NCBI GenBank assembly: GCA_023251455.1
Contig: JAHEYT010000023.1
Coordinates: 124,001-188,000, forward strand
Source of the DNA: Bacteroidota bacterium
GTDB lineage: Bacteria > Bacteroidota > Bacteroidia > Bacteroidales > Prolixibacteraceae
Reading direction: 5' to 3'
DNA: 64,000 nucleotides
Made by a program: the position numbers and the translations under genes. Shown here piece by piece: positions 8,343 through 16,693 of this stretch. The notes beneath the pieces are model-generated. The model saw only the letters and a list, made by a program, of their open reading frames with translations. It ran no database searches and was not told the origin of the DNA. Positions within the stretch are counted from its first letter, which is position 1; each line of letters begins with the position of its first letter.

Positions 8343-11300
8343 TTAGAATGTTAAAGTTAAACCGGCTGTAATAATTCTCTGAGGAGCATAGGAAGTTCCA
8401 CCTGTTACTTCAGGATCAATTATTTTGGCTTTGTCGATAGTTAGCAAGTTCGTGCCATTCATATAGAAACGAAGGTTCTCTATTCCTATTGATTTACTGA
8501 CAGTCATTGGTAATGAATAACCTATTTCAAGGTTCTTTAAACGGATATAATCGGTACTTCTGAGCCAGAACGTATTTGCCTGACTTCCCCAATACTCTTC
8601 GTCGCGGTTAAATGTTCTTGGATAAGAAGCATTGATGTTTTCAGGAGTCCAGCGATTATCTGCAAAGTCTTTGTAATAGTTGCCGATTTCACCCGATTCT
8701 GCCCGAACATATTGCACTGCACCCATTGCGGCCTGAACCAACATGGTTAAATCGAATTGTTTGTAACGCAGACTTGCATTAAAACCACCTACAAACCGTG
8801 GTAAGTCATTTTTCAAATTTCTAACCCTATCCAAACCGTCAATTTTACCATCTTTATTAACATCTTCAAAAATGACATCACCTGGTTGAGCACCAGCCCA
8901 ATGAGGAGTTGCATCAATTTGCGCCTTGTCTTTAAAGATACCAATAGCCTGATAATATAAATCCTCGTTAAATGTTTTATTGTCAGCATTATAGGTAGGC
9001 ATTGGTTTCCCAGTATTTTGTTGATATACCGGTTTGCCAGGTGTTTCGTCCCAGAAAAGAACCTCATTCTTTGAATAGCTACCGTTTACAGATAGATCAT
9101 ATTGAAAATCGCCAACATTATTGTGGTAACCAATGGCTGCTTCAACACCTGCATTTCTAACTTTTCCAATATTTTCAGGAGGTAAAGTTAAGCCTGTTGA
9201 ATTAGGAATAGAAGCATTCCGTTTAATCAAAATCTGTGTGCGCAGGTTATTAAAGTAATCGAAAGAAAAAGATAATTTATTATTCAGAGTAAGCGCATCA
9301 AAACCAATATTGGCCTGATTGGCAATTTCCCAAGTAACATTGGGGTTCGGTATTTTTGTTTCGTTCAGCAATTTAGCATCCGACGATCCAAATACATACG
9401 ACCTGTTATCAACATAACCATATGTTGCCAGATATTGATATTCATCAATACGGTCGTTACCAGTTTGACCCCACGATCCACGTAATTTGAAGTCGTTAAT
9501 AACAGCCAGATTATCTTTCCAGAAATTTTCCTCAGACACGCGCCATCCTGCAGAAATACCAGGGAAGAAACCAAATTGTTTGGTTGTTGGGAACATATAC
9601 GAACCATCATACCTCCATACAAATTCGGCCATGTATTTTTTGCTCAGATCGTAATTTACACGTCCAAAATAACTTTGATAAGCATTCTGGTTTGCAGATC
9701 CACTATTTGACATGTATTGGTCGGTGGCTCCGGCAAATAATTGGTCAACTGCACTCGAAATGTAGTTTTTACGGAAAGCATTAAATTTATCTTCATTACC
9801 AAAACGACGTTCAAAACCAGCCATTACTTTCACATTGTGTTCTTCCGCAAGGGTAGTTTCGTAAGTAGCATAGGCATTCACTGTGATACGTTGTGCATCG
9901 GCCATATCTTCCGATAATTGTGGTGAATCCAATCCACGTTTTCCTTTTGTCACTATATGGTCGGCATTGCCATCCCAGGTGTAAAGGTACCATGGAGTTT
10001 CGAATTTTTTATGAAATTTCAAATTCTTGTCAAACGATGCGTTTGCAGTAACCGATAATCCTTTCACCCAAGGAACTGTAATTACAGTTCTCAAATTACT
10101 TTCGAGAATGTACCGTTTGTCCATATCGTAGCCAGTAGCCGAAGTGGTCGTAACGGCAGGATTATCACCATATTCAATATCCGGTCCAGGCGTCCCATCG
10201 GGCCAGTAGGCTGGCAAATTAGGTTTACCACGCATCAGCATACGAAAAACGGAACCAGCAGAACGGGTTGGGTAATTTCTCAATTCTTCACGTCCGGCAA
10301 CATCAAATGCCAAACTAACATACTTATTTACTTTACCATCGATGTTGGTACGGAAATCATATTGTTTGTAGTTGGTAGCGCTGTTTTTGTAATTACCATC
10401 CTGAAATTTTGCTCCCAGCGAAATGAAATACTTCATGTTTTCATTACCTCCTGAAATTGAGGCATTTTGTTGGTTCTGACTCGACCAATCTTTAAAAACT
10501 TCGCCAAACCAATCGGTATTTGGATGTCCCCAAGGATCTGATCCATCGCTGTATTTCTGAATATCGTCAGCTGAATACTTAGAGAAACGACCACCTGCCG
10601 GATTTTTATAATAATTAATTTCATTCAGCATAGTTGCATATTGAGCTGCATTAGCCATTTCAGGAATTCGGGTAGGTTGGTTAACCCCTTGGTTCATGTT
10701 AATGGTCACTTTAGGTTTTCCCTGGTTACCTCGTTTGGTGGTAATCAGGATTACACCATTAGCAGCCTGCGAACCATAGATTGCGGCAGAAGCATCTTTC
10801 AAAATAGTAACACTCTCAATATCGCTTGGATTGAGCCGTTCCATACTACGGTTTGCAACACCGTCGACAACTACCAGTGGACTATTATCACCTAAAGTAT
10901 TCGAACCACGAATACGCAAGGTTGAACCATCAGCTCCAGGTTCACCGCTTCGGGTTACGGCCGTTAAACCAGGCATACGTCCTACCAGGTTGTTGGTTAA
11001 GTTGGCGCTTTGCGATTTTTGTAACGCTTCACCTTTTGAGGATACCACAGAACCGGTAGACGTTACTTTCTTTTGAACGCCATAACCTACGGCAACAACT
11101 TCTTCGATACCAATGGTTTCCTGAAGCAAGGTAATATTAACGGTACGTTGCTCGGTAATTGCAACTTCCTGGCTTTTCATCCCAACGAATGAAAATTGAA
11201 GGACTTTATCACCACCAGAAACTTCAATCTGGAATTTTCCATCAATACTGGTCAACGCTCCACGAGTTGTTCCTTTAACAACAACGCTCACTCCGGGAAT

Positions 11301-11744
11301 GGGATCACCATTCTCATCCTTGACAACGCCGGAAATCATTTTTTGCTGAATAGAAGCAACTTCAGAAACTGAGTTGATTGGCTGAATGATAATCTGACGA
11401 TCTAACACAGTATAGCCCACATTAGTCCCCACAAACAAGTTGCTAAGGATTTTATCGACTTGCTGGTTTGATACGTTAATATCAACCTTACGTTCAACAT
11501 CAACTAATTTGCTGTTGAAAAGAAAATAGAATTCACTTTTTTCCTCTATCACATTTAATACGTCCTTAACCTTAACGTCATTCATCTTGAAGGTAAGTCG
11601 CGTGTTTTGCGAGTAGGAATTTCCAGCAATACCCTGGAAAATAGTGAGAAACAAAAGATAAAATGTTAGTCTCATAACCCTAAATACATTTGAGTGTAAG
11701 GCCAAATAGCCTCGCACTCTGTTTAAAAACAGATTTTTTTTCAT
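8343..11744 (-). CDS. SusC/RagA-family TonB-dependent transporter with N-terminal STN signalling domain
   Basis: This is an outer membrane TonB-dependent importer of 1133 residues. The order seen is: signal region; STN domain at about residues 47-120 (VKVKDVLNVIEEKSEFYFLF); carboxypeptidase-regulatory-like module at about 138-224 (ISGVVKDENGDPIPGVSVVV); plug containing VVAVGYGVQKK and LRIRGSNTLG; then a beta-barrel ending ITAGLTLTF. An STN domain is used to signal ligand occupancy to a FecR-type anti-sigma factor, and such a gene (12263-13297) plus an ECF sigma gene lie directly upstream. The 5' leader is overlapped by an antisense-RNA-like element (11744-11832). An internal Met at residue 24 is an alternative start. 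Confidence 0.96.
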   Translation of the reverse strand: MKKNLFLNRVRGYLALHSNVFRVMRLTFYLLFLTIFQGIAGNSYSQNTRLTFKMNDVKVKDVLNVIEEKSEFYFLFNSKLVDVERKVDINVSNQQVDKILSNLFVGTNVGYTVLDRQIIIQPINSVSEVASIQQKMISGVVKDENGDPIPGVSVVVKGTTRGALTSIDGKFQIEVSGGDKVLQFSFVGMKSQEVAITEQRTVNITLLQETIGIEEVVAVGYGVQKKVTSTGSVVSSKGEALQKSQSANLTNNLVGRMPGLTAVTRSGEPGADGSTLRIRGSNTLGDNSPLVVVDGVANRSMERLNPSDIESVTILKDASAAIYGSQAANGVILITTKRGNQGKPKVTINMNQGVNQPTRIPEMANAAQYATMLNEINYYKNPAGGRFSKYSADDIQKYSDGSDPWGHPNTDWFGEVFKDWSSQNQQNASISGGNENMKYFISLGAKFQDGNYKNSATNYKQYDFRTNIDGKVNKYVSLAFDVAGREELRNYPTRSAGSVFRMLMRGKPNLPAYWPDGTPGPDIEYGDNPAVTTTSATGYDMDKRYILESNLRTVITVPWVKGLSVTANASFDKNLKFHKKFETPWYLYTWDGNADHIVTKGKRGLDSPQLSEDMADAQRITVNAYATYETTLAEEHNVKVMAGFERRFGNEDKFNAFRKNYISSAVDQLFAGATDQYMSNSGSANQNAYQSYFGRVNYDLSKKYMAEFVWRYDGSYMFPTTKQFGFFPGISAGWRVSEENFWKDNLAVINDFKLRGSWGQTGNDRIDEYQYLATYGYVDNRSYVFGSSDAKLLNETKIPNPNVTWEIANQANIGFDALTLNNKLSFSFDYFNNLRTQILIKRNASIPNSTGLTLPPENIGKVRNAGVEAAIGYHNNVGDFQYDLSVNGSYSKNEVLFWDETPGKPVYQQNTGKPMPTYNADNKTFNEDLYYQAIGIFKDKAQIDATPHWAGAQPGDVIFEDVNKDGKIDGLDRVRNLKNDLPRFVGGFNASLRYKQFDLTMLVQAAMGAVQYVRAESGEIGNYYKDFADNRWTPENINASYPRTFNRDEEYWGSQANTFWLRSTDYIRLKNLEIGYSLPMTVSKSIGIENLRFYMNGTNLLTIDKAKIIDPEVTGGTSYAPQRIITAGLTLTF

Positions 11745-11817
11745 ACTTTTGGTTTGATTTACAGTTAATAAATTGGCAATATTTATTAATCAATTGGAGA
11801 AGAGATGGTTGCAACAT
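11680..11817 (-). other. possible leader ORF overlapping the susC start
   Basis: A 45-codon frame starts with an ATG at 11817, preceded by the purine-rich gagaagaa, and ends at a TAG inside susC, overlapping its start by 65 nt in another frame. Its first 12 codons (M-L-QPSLLQLINK) recur in the second repeat copy at 12183-12227, where the frame ends after 14 codons. The similarity may simply reflect conservation of the antisense RNA on the other strand, so coding is doubtful. Confidence 0.2.
11744..11751 (+). promoter_or_regulatory. -7 box for the antisense RNA at susC
   Basis: TACTTTTG matches TAnnTTTG exactly, points away from susC, and overlaps the susC start codon. A terminator hairpin lies about 45-80 bp downstream. 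No clear -33 TTTG is seen. Confidence 0.5.
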
Positions 11818-11832
11818 TTCTTCTCTTTTTTT
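11758..11832 (+). ncRNA. candidate antisense sRNA to the susC leader (copy 1, DonS-like arrangement)
   Basis: On the strand opposite susC, an exact -7 box (11744-11751) precedes a stretch of about 75 bp that ends in a terminator: stem gagaag/cttctc extended by further pairs at 11798-11826, then a run of T. Transcription from the box would give a short RNA fully antisense to the 5' untranslated leader of susC. This matches the arrangement of DonS-type cis-antisense RNAs known from Bacteroides, found between anti-sigma and susC genes in sigma/anti-sigma-controlled loci. The 5' end is inferred from the box spacing. A second copy lies at 12169-12241. Confidence 0.55.
11761..11830. repeat. 70-bp direct repeat, copy 1
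   Basis: Aligns without gaps to 12171-12240, with 62 of 70 bases identical. The 3' half, which holds the hairpin, is nearly invariant, while most differences (five) lie at alignment positions 15-18 and 20. The copies are 410 bp apart. Confidence 0.95.
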
Positions 11833-12154
11833 ATGTCAAATTTTTAAGTTTTTAAGTCCAAATAAAATTTTACGGATTTTAGCATTCGTTCATGCTAATA
11901 TCTGATCTTCTGTTCATTCACTTCCGAGATGCATTTCTTATTGCTTAAAATTTGCCGGAGCTTTCAACAAGTGATCTATATTTTCCAAAATGTCTGATTT
12001 AACAATTACCAGCAGGAACTAAAAAGTTATAATCCGCTGCATCTGAACAGCAGATTAATCATTTTAAAACCCTGTAAACGTTAAATAAATATAAATCATA
12101 TTGATTATAAGACCAGAAAGGTAAGTGCCGCTTCTGAAAACGATTTGATTTTCA
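11833..12154. other. non-coding stretch between the two repeat copies
   Basis: About 320 bp with no convincing gene. On the minus strand a 16-codon frame (12105-12155, MKIKSFSEAALTFLVL) starts at the same relative place as the susC start does after copy 1, and then stops, so it may be a relict of a deleted susC-like gene. The susC promoter for the ECF sigma factor should also lie here, but I cannot identify it. Confidence 0.4.
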
Positions 12155-12162
12155 TAAATTTG
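12155..12162 (+). promoter_or_regulatory. -7 box for the second antisense-type RNA
   Basis: TAAATTTG matches TAnnTTTG exactly. It lies 16 bp before repeat copy 2, close to the 10-bp spacing between box and repeat in copy 1. Confidence 0.5.
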
Positions 12163-12168
12163 TTTGTT

Positions 12169-12241
12169 ATACAGTTAATAAATTATTCAGGTTTATTAAT
12201 CAATTGGAGAAGAGATGGTTGTGACATTTCTTCTCTTTTTT
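12169..12241 (+). ncRNA. candidate sRNA, copy 2 of the susC-leader antisense element
   Basis: An exact -7 box at 12155-12162 is followed by the second repeat copy, and the same hairpin plus T run ends at 12241, just beyond the stop codon of the anti-sigma gene. Because it is 62/70 identical to copy 1, its transcript could also pair with the susC leader in trans, although no susC start directly faces it. It may be a remnant of a lost susC locus or a second regulator. The RNA 5' end is inferred. Confidence 0.5.
12171..12240. repeat. 70-bp direct repeat, copy 2
   Basis: Partner of 11761-11830, gap-free, with 8 mismatches. Two of the mismatches fall in the hairpin loop region (gcaac against gtgac), leaving the stem and T run intact. 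Confidence 0.95.
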
Positions 12242-12262
12242 ATTTCAATCCTATTATTCGTA

Positions 12263-13297
12263 CTAACTCATCTTTTTATATAATTTCACTTTTGCTTTTG
12301 CAAATGTTTCATCGTCTTGCTTGTTCCGATCCGAAATAGTGTATCTGATTGGTGCCGAAAGTGTCAACATTTTCAATACCTGATCCAGACTTTCATCAAT
12401 AAAAGTCGCTGTATAAATATAGTCTGCAATTTCAGGATCTTCTATTTCAAATTCAACATTATACCACCGTTCGAGCTTCTCAACCACCTTGTTCATTTTA
12501 TCGTCCCTGAACATGAGTTTTCCGCTCTTCCACGCAATGTACTTCTGTAAATCTGTTTTTGTTGTGGTAATCCTTTGATTACTCTTGTCAAAAATTGCCA
12601 GTTCGCCAGGATTCAGAGTTGCGAGTTCTGTAGCACTTTGATTTGCAAGCGTTACTTCACCCTCAACCAGAACGGTTTGCACCTGATCATTCTCAGGATA
12701 AGCATTACAATTGAAAGTTGTTCCGGTTACCACTACATCCAAATTTTTAGTGTTAACCACGAATGGCCAGCTTTTATCTTTCTTTACTTCAAAGTAAGCT
12801 TCGCCTTTCAAACTAACCGCACGGAAATCGTTAGCAAAAAGAACAGGATAACTAATTGAACTACCTGAATTTAGCCAAACTCTTGTTCCATCGGGCAACG
12901 TTAAACTTGAACGCATTCCCAACGGGGTTTCAACGGTATTGTAAACAGATGAAAATTGTGTTCGGTCTTTTTTTTCAGAATAAAAGTAAATGGCTGAAGC
13001 AACAATTACAGGCAGGAGCAAGATTGCTGCAACTCGCTGTATCAAGCCTAAAAAATTTAACTTTTTACTGTGAAATAATTGATTGGAAATTTTTTGATAG
13101 GCTTTGCGCTCATCGATTTTTTGCACCTTTTGATGGAGCTCAAAAAGATGCCACAATTTTTTTTGCTCTGAGTAGTGTCTCCGATTTTCGATCGACTCTC
13201 CAATCCATCTGTCAAGAAACAAATTCTCTTCTTCAGAGATTGTTCCCAACAATCGATTGGCAATCAGTTGATCGATATCTAATCCTTCTTTCATCAT
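12263..13297 (-). CDS. FecR-family anti-sigma factor
   Basis: This inner-membrane anti-sigma factor passes the signal from the STN domain of the SusC transporter to the ECF sigma factor. Its 344 residues show an N-terminal cytoplasmic sigma-binding part (DQLIANRLLGTISEEEN), one membrane span at about residues 86-106, a periplasmic FecR domain (ETPLGMRSSLTLPDGTRVWL), and a C-terminal DUF4974-like region (DESLDQVLKMLTLSAPIRY), which in this family contacts the STN domain. It lies downstream of the sigma gene (53 bp apart) and upstream of susC, the usual order for sigma/anti-sigma-controlled SusC systems. Confidence 0.96.
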   Translation of the reverse strand: MMKEGLDIDQLIANRLLGTISEEENLFLDRWIGESIENRRHYSEQKKLWHLFELHQKVQKIDERKAYQKISNQLFHSKKLNFLGLIQRVAAILLLPVIVASAIYFYSEKKDRTQFSSVYNTVETPLGMRSSLTLPDGTRVWLNSGSSISYPVLFANDFRAVSLKGEAYFEVKKDKSWPFVVNTKNLDVVVTGTTFNCNAYPENDQVQTVLVEGEVTLANQSATELATLNPGELAIFDKSNQRITTTKTDLQKYIAWKSGKLMFRDDKMNKVVEKLERWYNVEFEIEDPEIADYIYTATFIDESLDQVLKMLTLSAPIRYTISDRNKQDDETFAKAKVKLYKKMS

Positions 13298-13350
13298 TGA
13301 ATAAAATTGTACTCATTAGACGGACAAGAAAACAAACACACGTATTCGAT

Positions 13351-13929
13351 TCACGAAAAAAAATAGAAAATTAAAAGGGAGATATAATCAATGAGTTTCA
13401 CCCGAAGTACTTTAAGCGCTTTACTGATCTGGGTTTCAACTGTTCGTTTCGAAATATTCAGCTTTTCTGCAATATCAGCAATTTTTAGATTTTCGTAACG
13501 GCTCATCCAGAATATTTCACGACATCGTGGCGGAAGATCTTCAATTGCATGTTCAATCAATTCGCTGAGTTCATTTTTTGTCCAGAGATCATCTTCCATA
13601 ACCAAGTGATCGGCGTCAGGAATCCGGTTGTCGAACCGATTTTTTACTTGCTGGCTTCGCAGGTGATCGATACATCGGTTTTTCACACATTGGATGAAGT
13701 AAGAACGAAAGGAACGAATTTCGATGTTTTCGCGAGTTTCCCATAATTTCATGAAAACTGCCTGAACGATATCTTCTGAAATCTCTGTGTTTTTTATAAT
13801 CTGATCGGCATAAACCACCAAGCCCGAATAGTAGTAATTGAATACCAATTCGAAAACACCATGATTCGAGTTTTTTATACTTTCAGCAAGGCTGTGATCA
13901 GTAATAGGCTTAGTTTCATTGACGCCCAT
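13351..13929 (-). CDS. ECF RNA polymerase sigma-70 factor (Bacteroidota FecI-like)
   Basis: This 192-residue sigma factor should direct transcription of the downstream susC-susD operon once released by its anti-sigma partner. Region 2 is at about residues 25-95 (DIVQAVFMKLWETRE, FIQCVKNRCIDHLRS). Region 4 is at about 125-185 (LPPRCREIFWMSRYENLKI, then the helix-turn-helix IAEKLNISKRTVETQISKAL). There is no extra C-terminal domain, so it is a minimal ECF factor. The promoter must lie in the 100 bp up to the next gene, but no exact TAnnTTTG is seen there. Confidence 0.96.
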   Translation of the reverse strand: MGVNETKPITDHSLAESIKNSNHGVFELVFNYYYSGLVVYADQIIKNTEISEDIVQAVFMKLWETRENIEIRSFRSYFIQCVKNRCIDHLRSQQVKNRFDNRIPDADHLVMEDDLWTKNELSELIEHAIEDLPPRCREIFWMSRYENLKIADIAEKLNISKRTVETQISKALKVLRVKLIDYISLLIFYFFS

Positions 13930-14030
13930 TTGCGCAAAAGGATTAATCCTGTGTGTTAGTTAGACAATGTCACGTTTTCAAGGACGTGAATATATCAATT
14001 TTTGTGAAGGGAAATTCGAATAAGTGTATT

Positions 14031-15197
14031 CTAAACGTTCATTTTTTTAGCCTCAATTTCCACCAATAAATTATCACGGCAAATATCAGCCTGAACAAAG
14101 GTCATTGGCACGTCACCATAATTTTCAGTACAGATTCTTTTTACAGTCTTTATATCGCTCCTGTATTTAACGTAAACTCTCAGATAGCTATATTTATCAG
14201 GATATTCAGCAGGATTAGAACAATGATTCATCAAATTGGTTCGTGAAACTAATGTTTCGATATTATCGATAGTGGTTTTAGTTTGCTGCACAACATCGCC
14301 AATTCCAATGGTTTTTTGCCCAATAATGGCGGCAGTTCCCGAAATAATAAGCTTTGAACTCGCTCCTGATTTTAAAAATATCGCTCTTTCGAACTGAGGT
14401 GCTTGTTTGTGAGCGATCGCATCGCCAACCAGAACATCCTGACCATACTGATATGAATCCTCCTGATTGGGGTTGCTAACCGGAATGATTTGAATATTTG
14501 ACTGATTTCCAATAGCATAACAGTCGATCCAGACGCGTGTTGAGTTAATCCCAATGCCTGTGGCTGCCGGAAAGTTTGAACAATTGCGATACTGAGAATA
14601 GTATGAATTTCGAATTTCATTGAATATCTGATAGTTTTGCATAGTCCGTCCATTAGCAGAGCTTAAATCCAATATCTCACCAACATAATTCCACTGCCTG
14701 ACAATGGTATCAAAGTTCAGTTCTAAACTATCCAGAACCAATTTTAGTTTTTGAAAGGAGCCGTCAGCTGATTCATACTTGCCTCCGTATTTCCCATTCA
14801 TCATCGCACCTACCACCCAACATTCCAAAAGTTTATCCGAAGTAATTGTACAATAGTTTATACCATCAACTGAATAATATTGAATAAGCCCTTCTTTTTC
14901 GCTGGCCATTCCAAGCTCAATGGCAACATCGTAAGGTTCTTCAGGCGATTGTGGGATGATGCTTACTGGTAATAGGCTACCATTGACCAAACTGCAAATA
15001 CTGTTGCGGATTAATTCGGATTTGAAATTATAATCCGACTCATCAATTGTGTGTATAAAAACACATATTCTGAAAGGCTTATATTCCGGGTTTTGTAACG
15101 TGTCTGATAATTCATTGAAACAATTATCCCACTGTATTTCGAAGTTTCCTTCGGCTTTCGGCACAATTACCTTGTAACGAGGTTTTACTATTCCCAT
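14031..15197 (-). CDS. RidA/chorismatase-like protein (FkbO/Hyg5/XanB2 type)
   Basis: The 388-residue soluble protein has no signal peptide. The segment FPAATGIGINSTRVWIDCYA at about residues 204-223, and the later part with AIIGQKTIGIGDVVQQTK and VYVKYRSDIKTVKRI, resemble the trimeric YjgF/RidA fold as elaborated in chorismatases. Those enzymes (FkbO, Hyg5, XanB2) convert chorismate to hydroxybenzoates or dihydrodiols. The N-terminal half would be their extra domain. It is the last gene of a three-gene operon, 6 bp after the propeller lipoprotein gene. Family assignment comes from motif recall only; substrate and activity are unproven, and a catalytically inactive relative is possible. Confidence 0.6.
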   Translation of the reverse strand: MGIVKPRYKVIVPKAEGNFEIQWDNCFNELSDTLQNPEYKPFRICVFIHTIDESDYNFKSELIRNSICSLVNGSLLPVSIIPQSPEEPYDVAIELGMASEKEGLIQYYSVDGINYCTITSDKLLECWVVGAMMNGKYGGKYESADGSFQKLKLVLDSLELNFDTIVRQWNYVGEILDLSSANGRTMQNYQIFNEIRNSYYSQYRNCSNFPAATGIGINSTRVWIDCYAIGNQSNIQIIPVSNPNQEDSYQYGQDVLVGDAIAHKQAPQFERAIFLKSGASSKLIISGTAAIIGQKTIGIGDVVQQTKTTIDNIETLVSRTNLMNHCSNPAEYPDKYSYLRVYVKYRSDIKTVKRICTENYGDVPMTFVQADICRDNLLVEIEAKKMNV

Positions 15198-15203
15198 CGT
15201 AAT

Positions 15204-16691
15204 TTAAAATTTTGAACTGAATTTAACTTTAATCGGTTTCTTATTGAGTTCTTCTGAAATCATCCGCGGATCGAGTTCGACTTTTGATTTCACCAATTCC
15301 GGAATATTGTATGATTTTAAGAACCGATCGTAAAATAGCGGATCCTCTTGAGGTAAAATAAACGGTTTTGAAAAACTCCCTTTGTTATCGGAATGCGAAA
15401 AATAGGGTCTTGTATAAAGTCCGTCTAAACGGCGACTACTGAAAACAAGCCATCTTCCACTTGATGACCAGGTATGATAACTTTCGGTTTGCCCGCTATT
15501 GATATTGGGTTTGGTGATTTCCCTTGTTTCCAGATCGAGCAGATACAAATCGCTTTCCGGATGCCAGATGCTAAAGTTTCCATAATCCGAAAGGCAAAAC
15601 ATGATACGTTTCCCATCAGGAGAGACTCTCGGAAACGACACACTTTTTCCGGTTTCTGCCGCTTTATATATCGTATCAACAGCACCAAAACTACCCTTTT
15701 CAGGATTGAAAGCAATCCGGAGTAAATCGTACCTTATATTGGTGTATTCTTTGGGCGAAACAGATTTGGCGCTGCAAAAGTAAAGCGATTTTCCATCGGG
15801 TGACCAGGAAGGAAATGTTTCGAGCCTCCCTTTTGATGCAATTGCCGCAACGGTAGAAATACTATGCTCCTTTAGATTGTAAACGATAACATCAGACAAG
15901 GTATCCATTACTTCTATTTTCTTATCCGGAATGGCATGAAATGTTTGAACAATCCGGTTCGTCGAAAAAGCAACGTATTTTTCATCCGGACTCCACGATG
16001 GATATACTCCGGGCCCCAGCGTACTGTCAGTCTTTGTATCCAGCTTCTCGAGTTCTCCATTTTTATATATAAACGTTCCTGAATTTTCGGCCCGCATGTG
16101 AAAGAGCATCGTATTATTATTGTTCATGCTAAACGAATGGCAGTTCATACAATTGCCGCCACTCATCGTATTCTCCATGATTGGTATTTCGTCGAACGAA
16201 TTTAAGCACCGCTGATAAATACCCATCTTATTCCAGGTCTCGAAACCCGGCTCAATTAGGCGATACACCAGGTAATTGTCAATCGAATCGGCTGATATTT
16301 TATTGGTTATGGTATTGTATTTGAGCCAGCCTCCAGCTTTTTCGATGCAAATATCAATGGTAAATTCCTGACCATTTCCTTCTTTCAGCAAATCTTCCCA
16401 TTTGCCCGAAGGAACCGAAATTACCCCATCGCCCGAAGTAATACGAAACAGCTCCTTTTCCTTCAATTTGTAAACAGCGATATACTTATCGCCTGATTCT
16501 TTCACCACAAAATTCAATGGCGCCATATTGCATGGAACTGTAATTCCAGAATAGTCAGGGTAAATTAATAGGTCTTTATCAGCATTTTTGCAATTGGAAA
16601 TATCGTTCGAACAAGACGTTATTGCAATCAGGACAATGATAATAATGAACCATCCCGGCTTCTTCAGTATTGAAATATTAATCAGCTCCAT
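15204..16691 (-). CDS. TolB/PD40-type beta-propeller lipoprotein with a CxxCH motif
   Basis: The 495-residue protein begins with a hydrophobic segment ending in a lipobox (FIIIIVLIAITSC). An N-terminal part of about residues 35-170 is unfamiliar. A c-type haem attachment motif follows (C181-MN-C184-H185). The C-terminal part carries four PD40/TolB-like propeller repeats (PSWSPDEKYVAFSTNR, PSWSPDGKSLYFCSAK, PRVSPDGKRIMFCLSD, HTWSSSGRWLVFSSRR). It should sit on the periplasmic face of the envelope. It lies 2 bp from the upstream membrane protein gene and 6 bp from the chorismatase-like gene, so the three are almost surely co-transcribed. Function is unknown. A single haem for electron transfer or sensing is an inference. 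Confidence 0.8.
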   Translation of the reverse strand: MELINISILKKPGWFIIIIVLIAITSCSNDISNCKNADKDLLIYPDYSGITVPCNMAPLNFVVKESGDKYIAVYKLKEKELFRITSGDGVISVPSGKWEDLLKEGNGQEFTIDICIEKAGGWLKYNTITNKISADSIDNYLVYRLIEPGFETWNKMGIYQRCLNSFDEIPIMENTMSGGNCMNCHSFSMNNNNTMLFHMRAENSGTFIYKNGELEKLDTKTDSTLGPGVYPSWSPDEKYVAFSTNRIVQTFHAIPDKKIEVMDTLSDVIVYNLKEHSISTVAAIASKGRLETFPSWSPDGKSLYFCSAKSVSPKEYTNIRYDLLRIAFNPEKGSFGAVDTIYKAAETGKSVSFPRVSPDGKRIMFCLSDYGNFSIWHPESDLYLLDLETREITKPNINSGQTESYHTWSSSGRWLVFSSRRLDGLYTRPYFSHSDNKGSFSKPFILPQEDPLFYDRFLKSYNIPELVKSKVELDPRMISEELNKKPIKVKFSSKF

Positions 16692-16693
16692 AA

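Noticed and set aside
12856..13374. 172-codon plus-strand frame opposite the anti-sigma and sigma genes
   Set aside because: Antisense shadow of two well-supported genes; the peptide looks like random low-complexity sequence.
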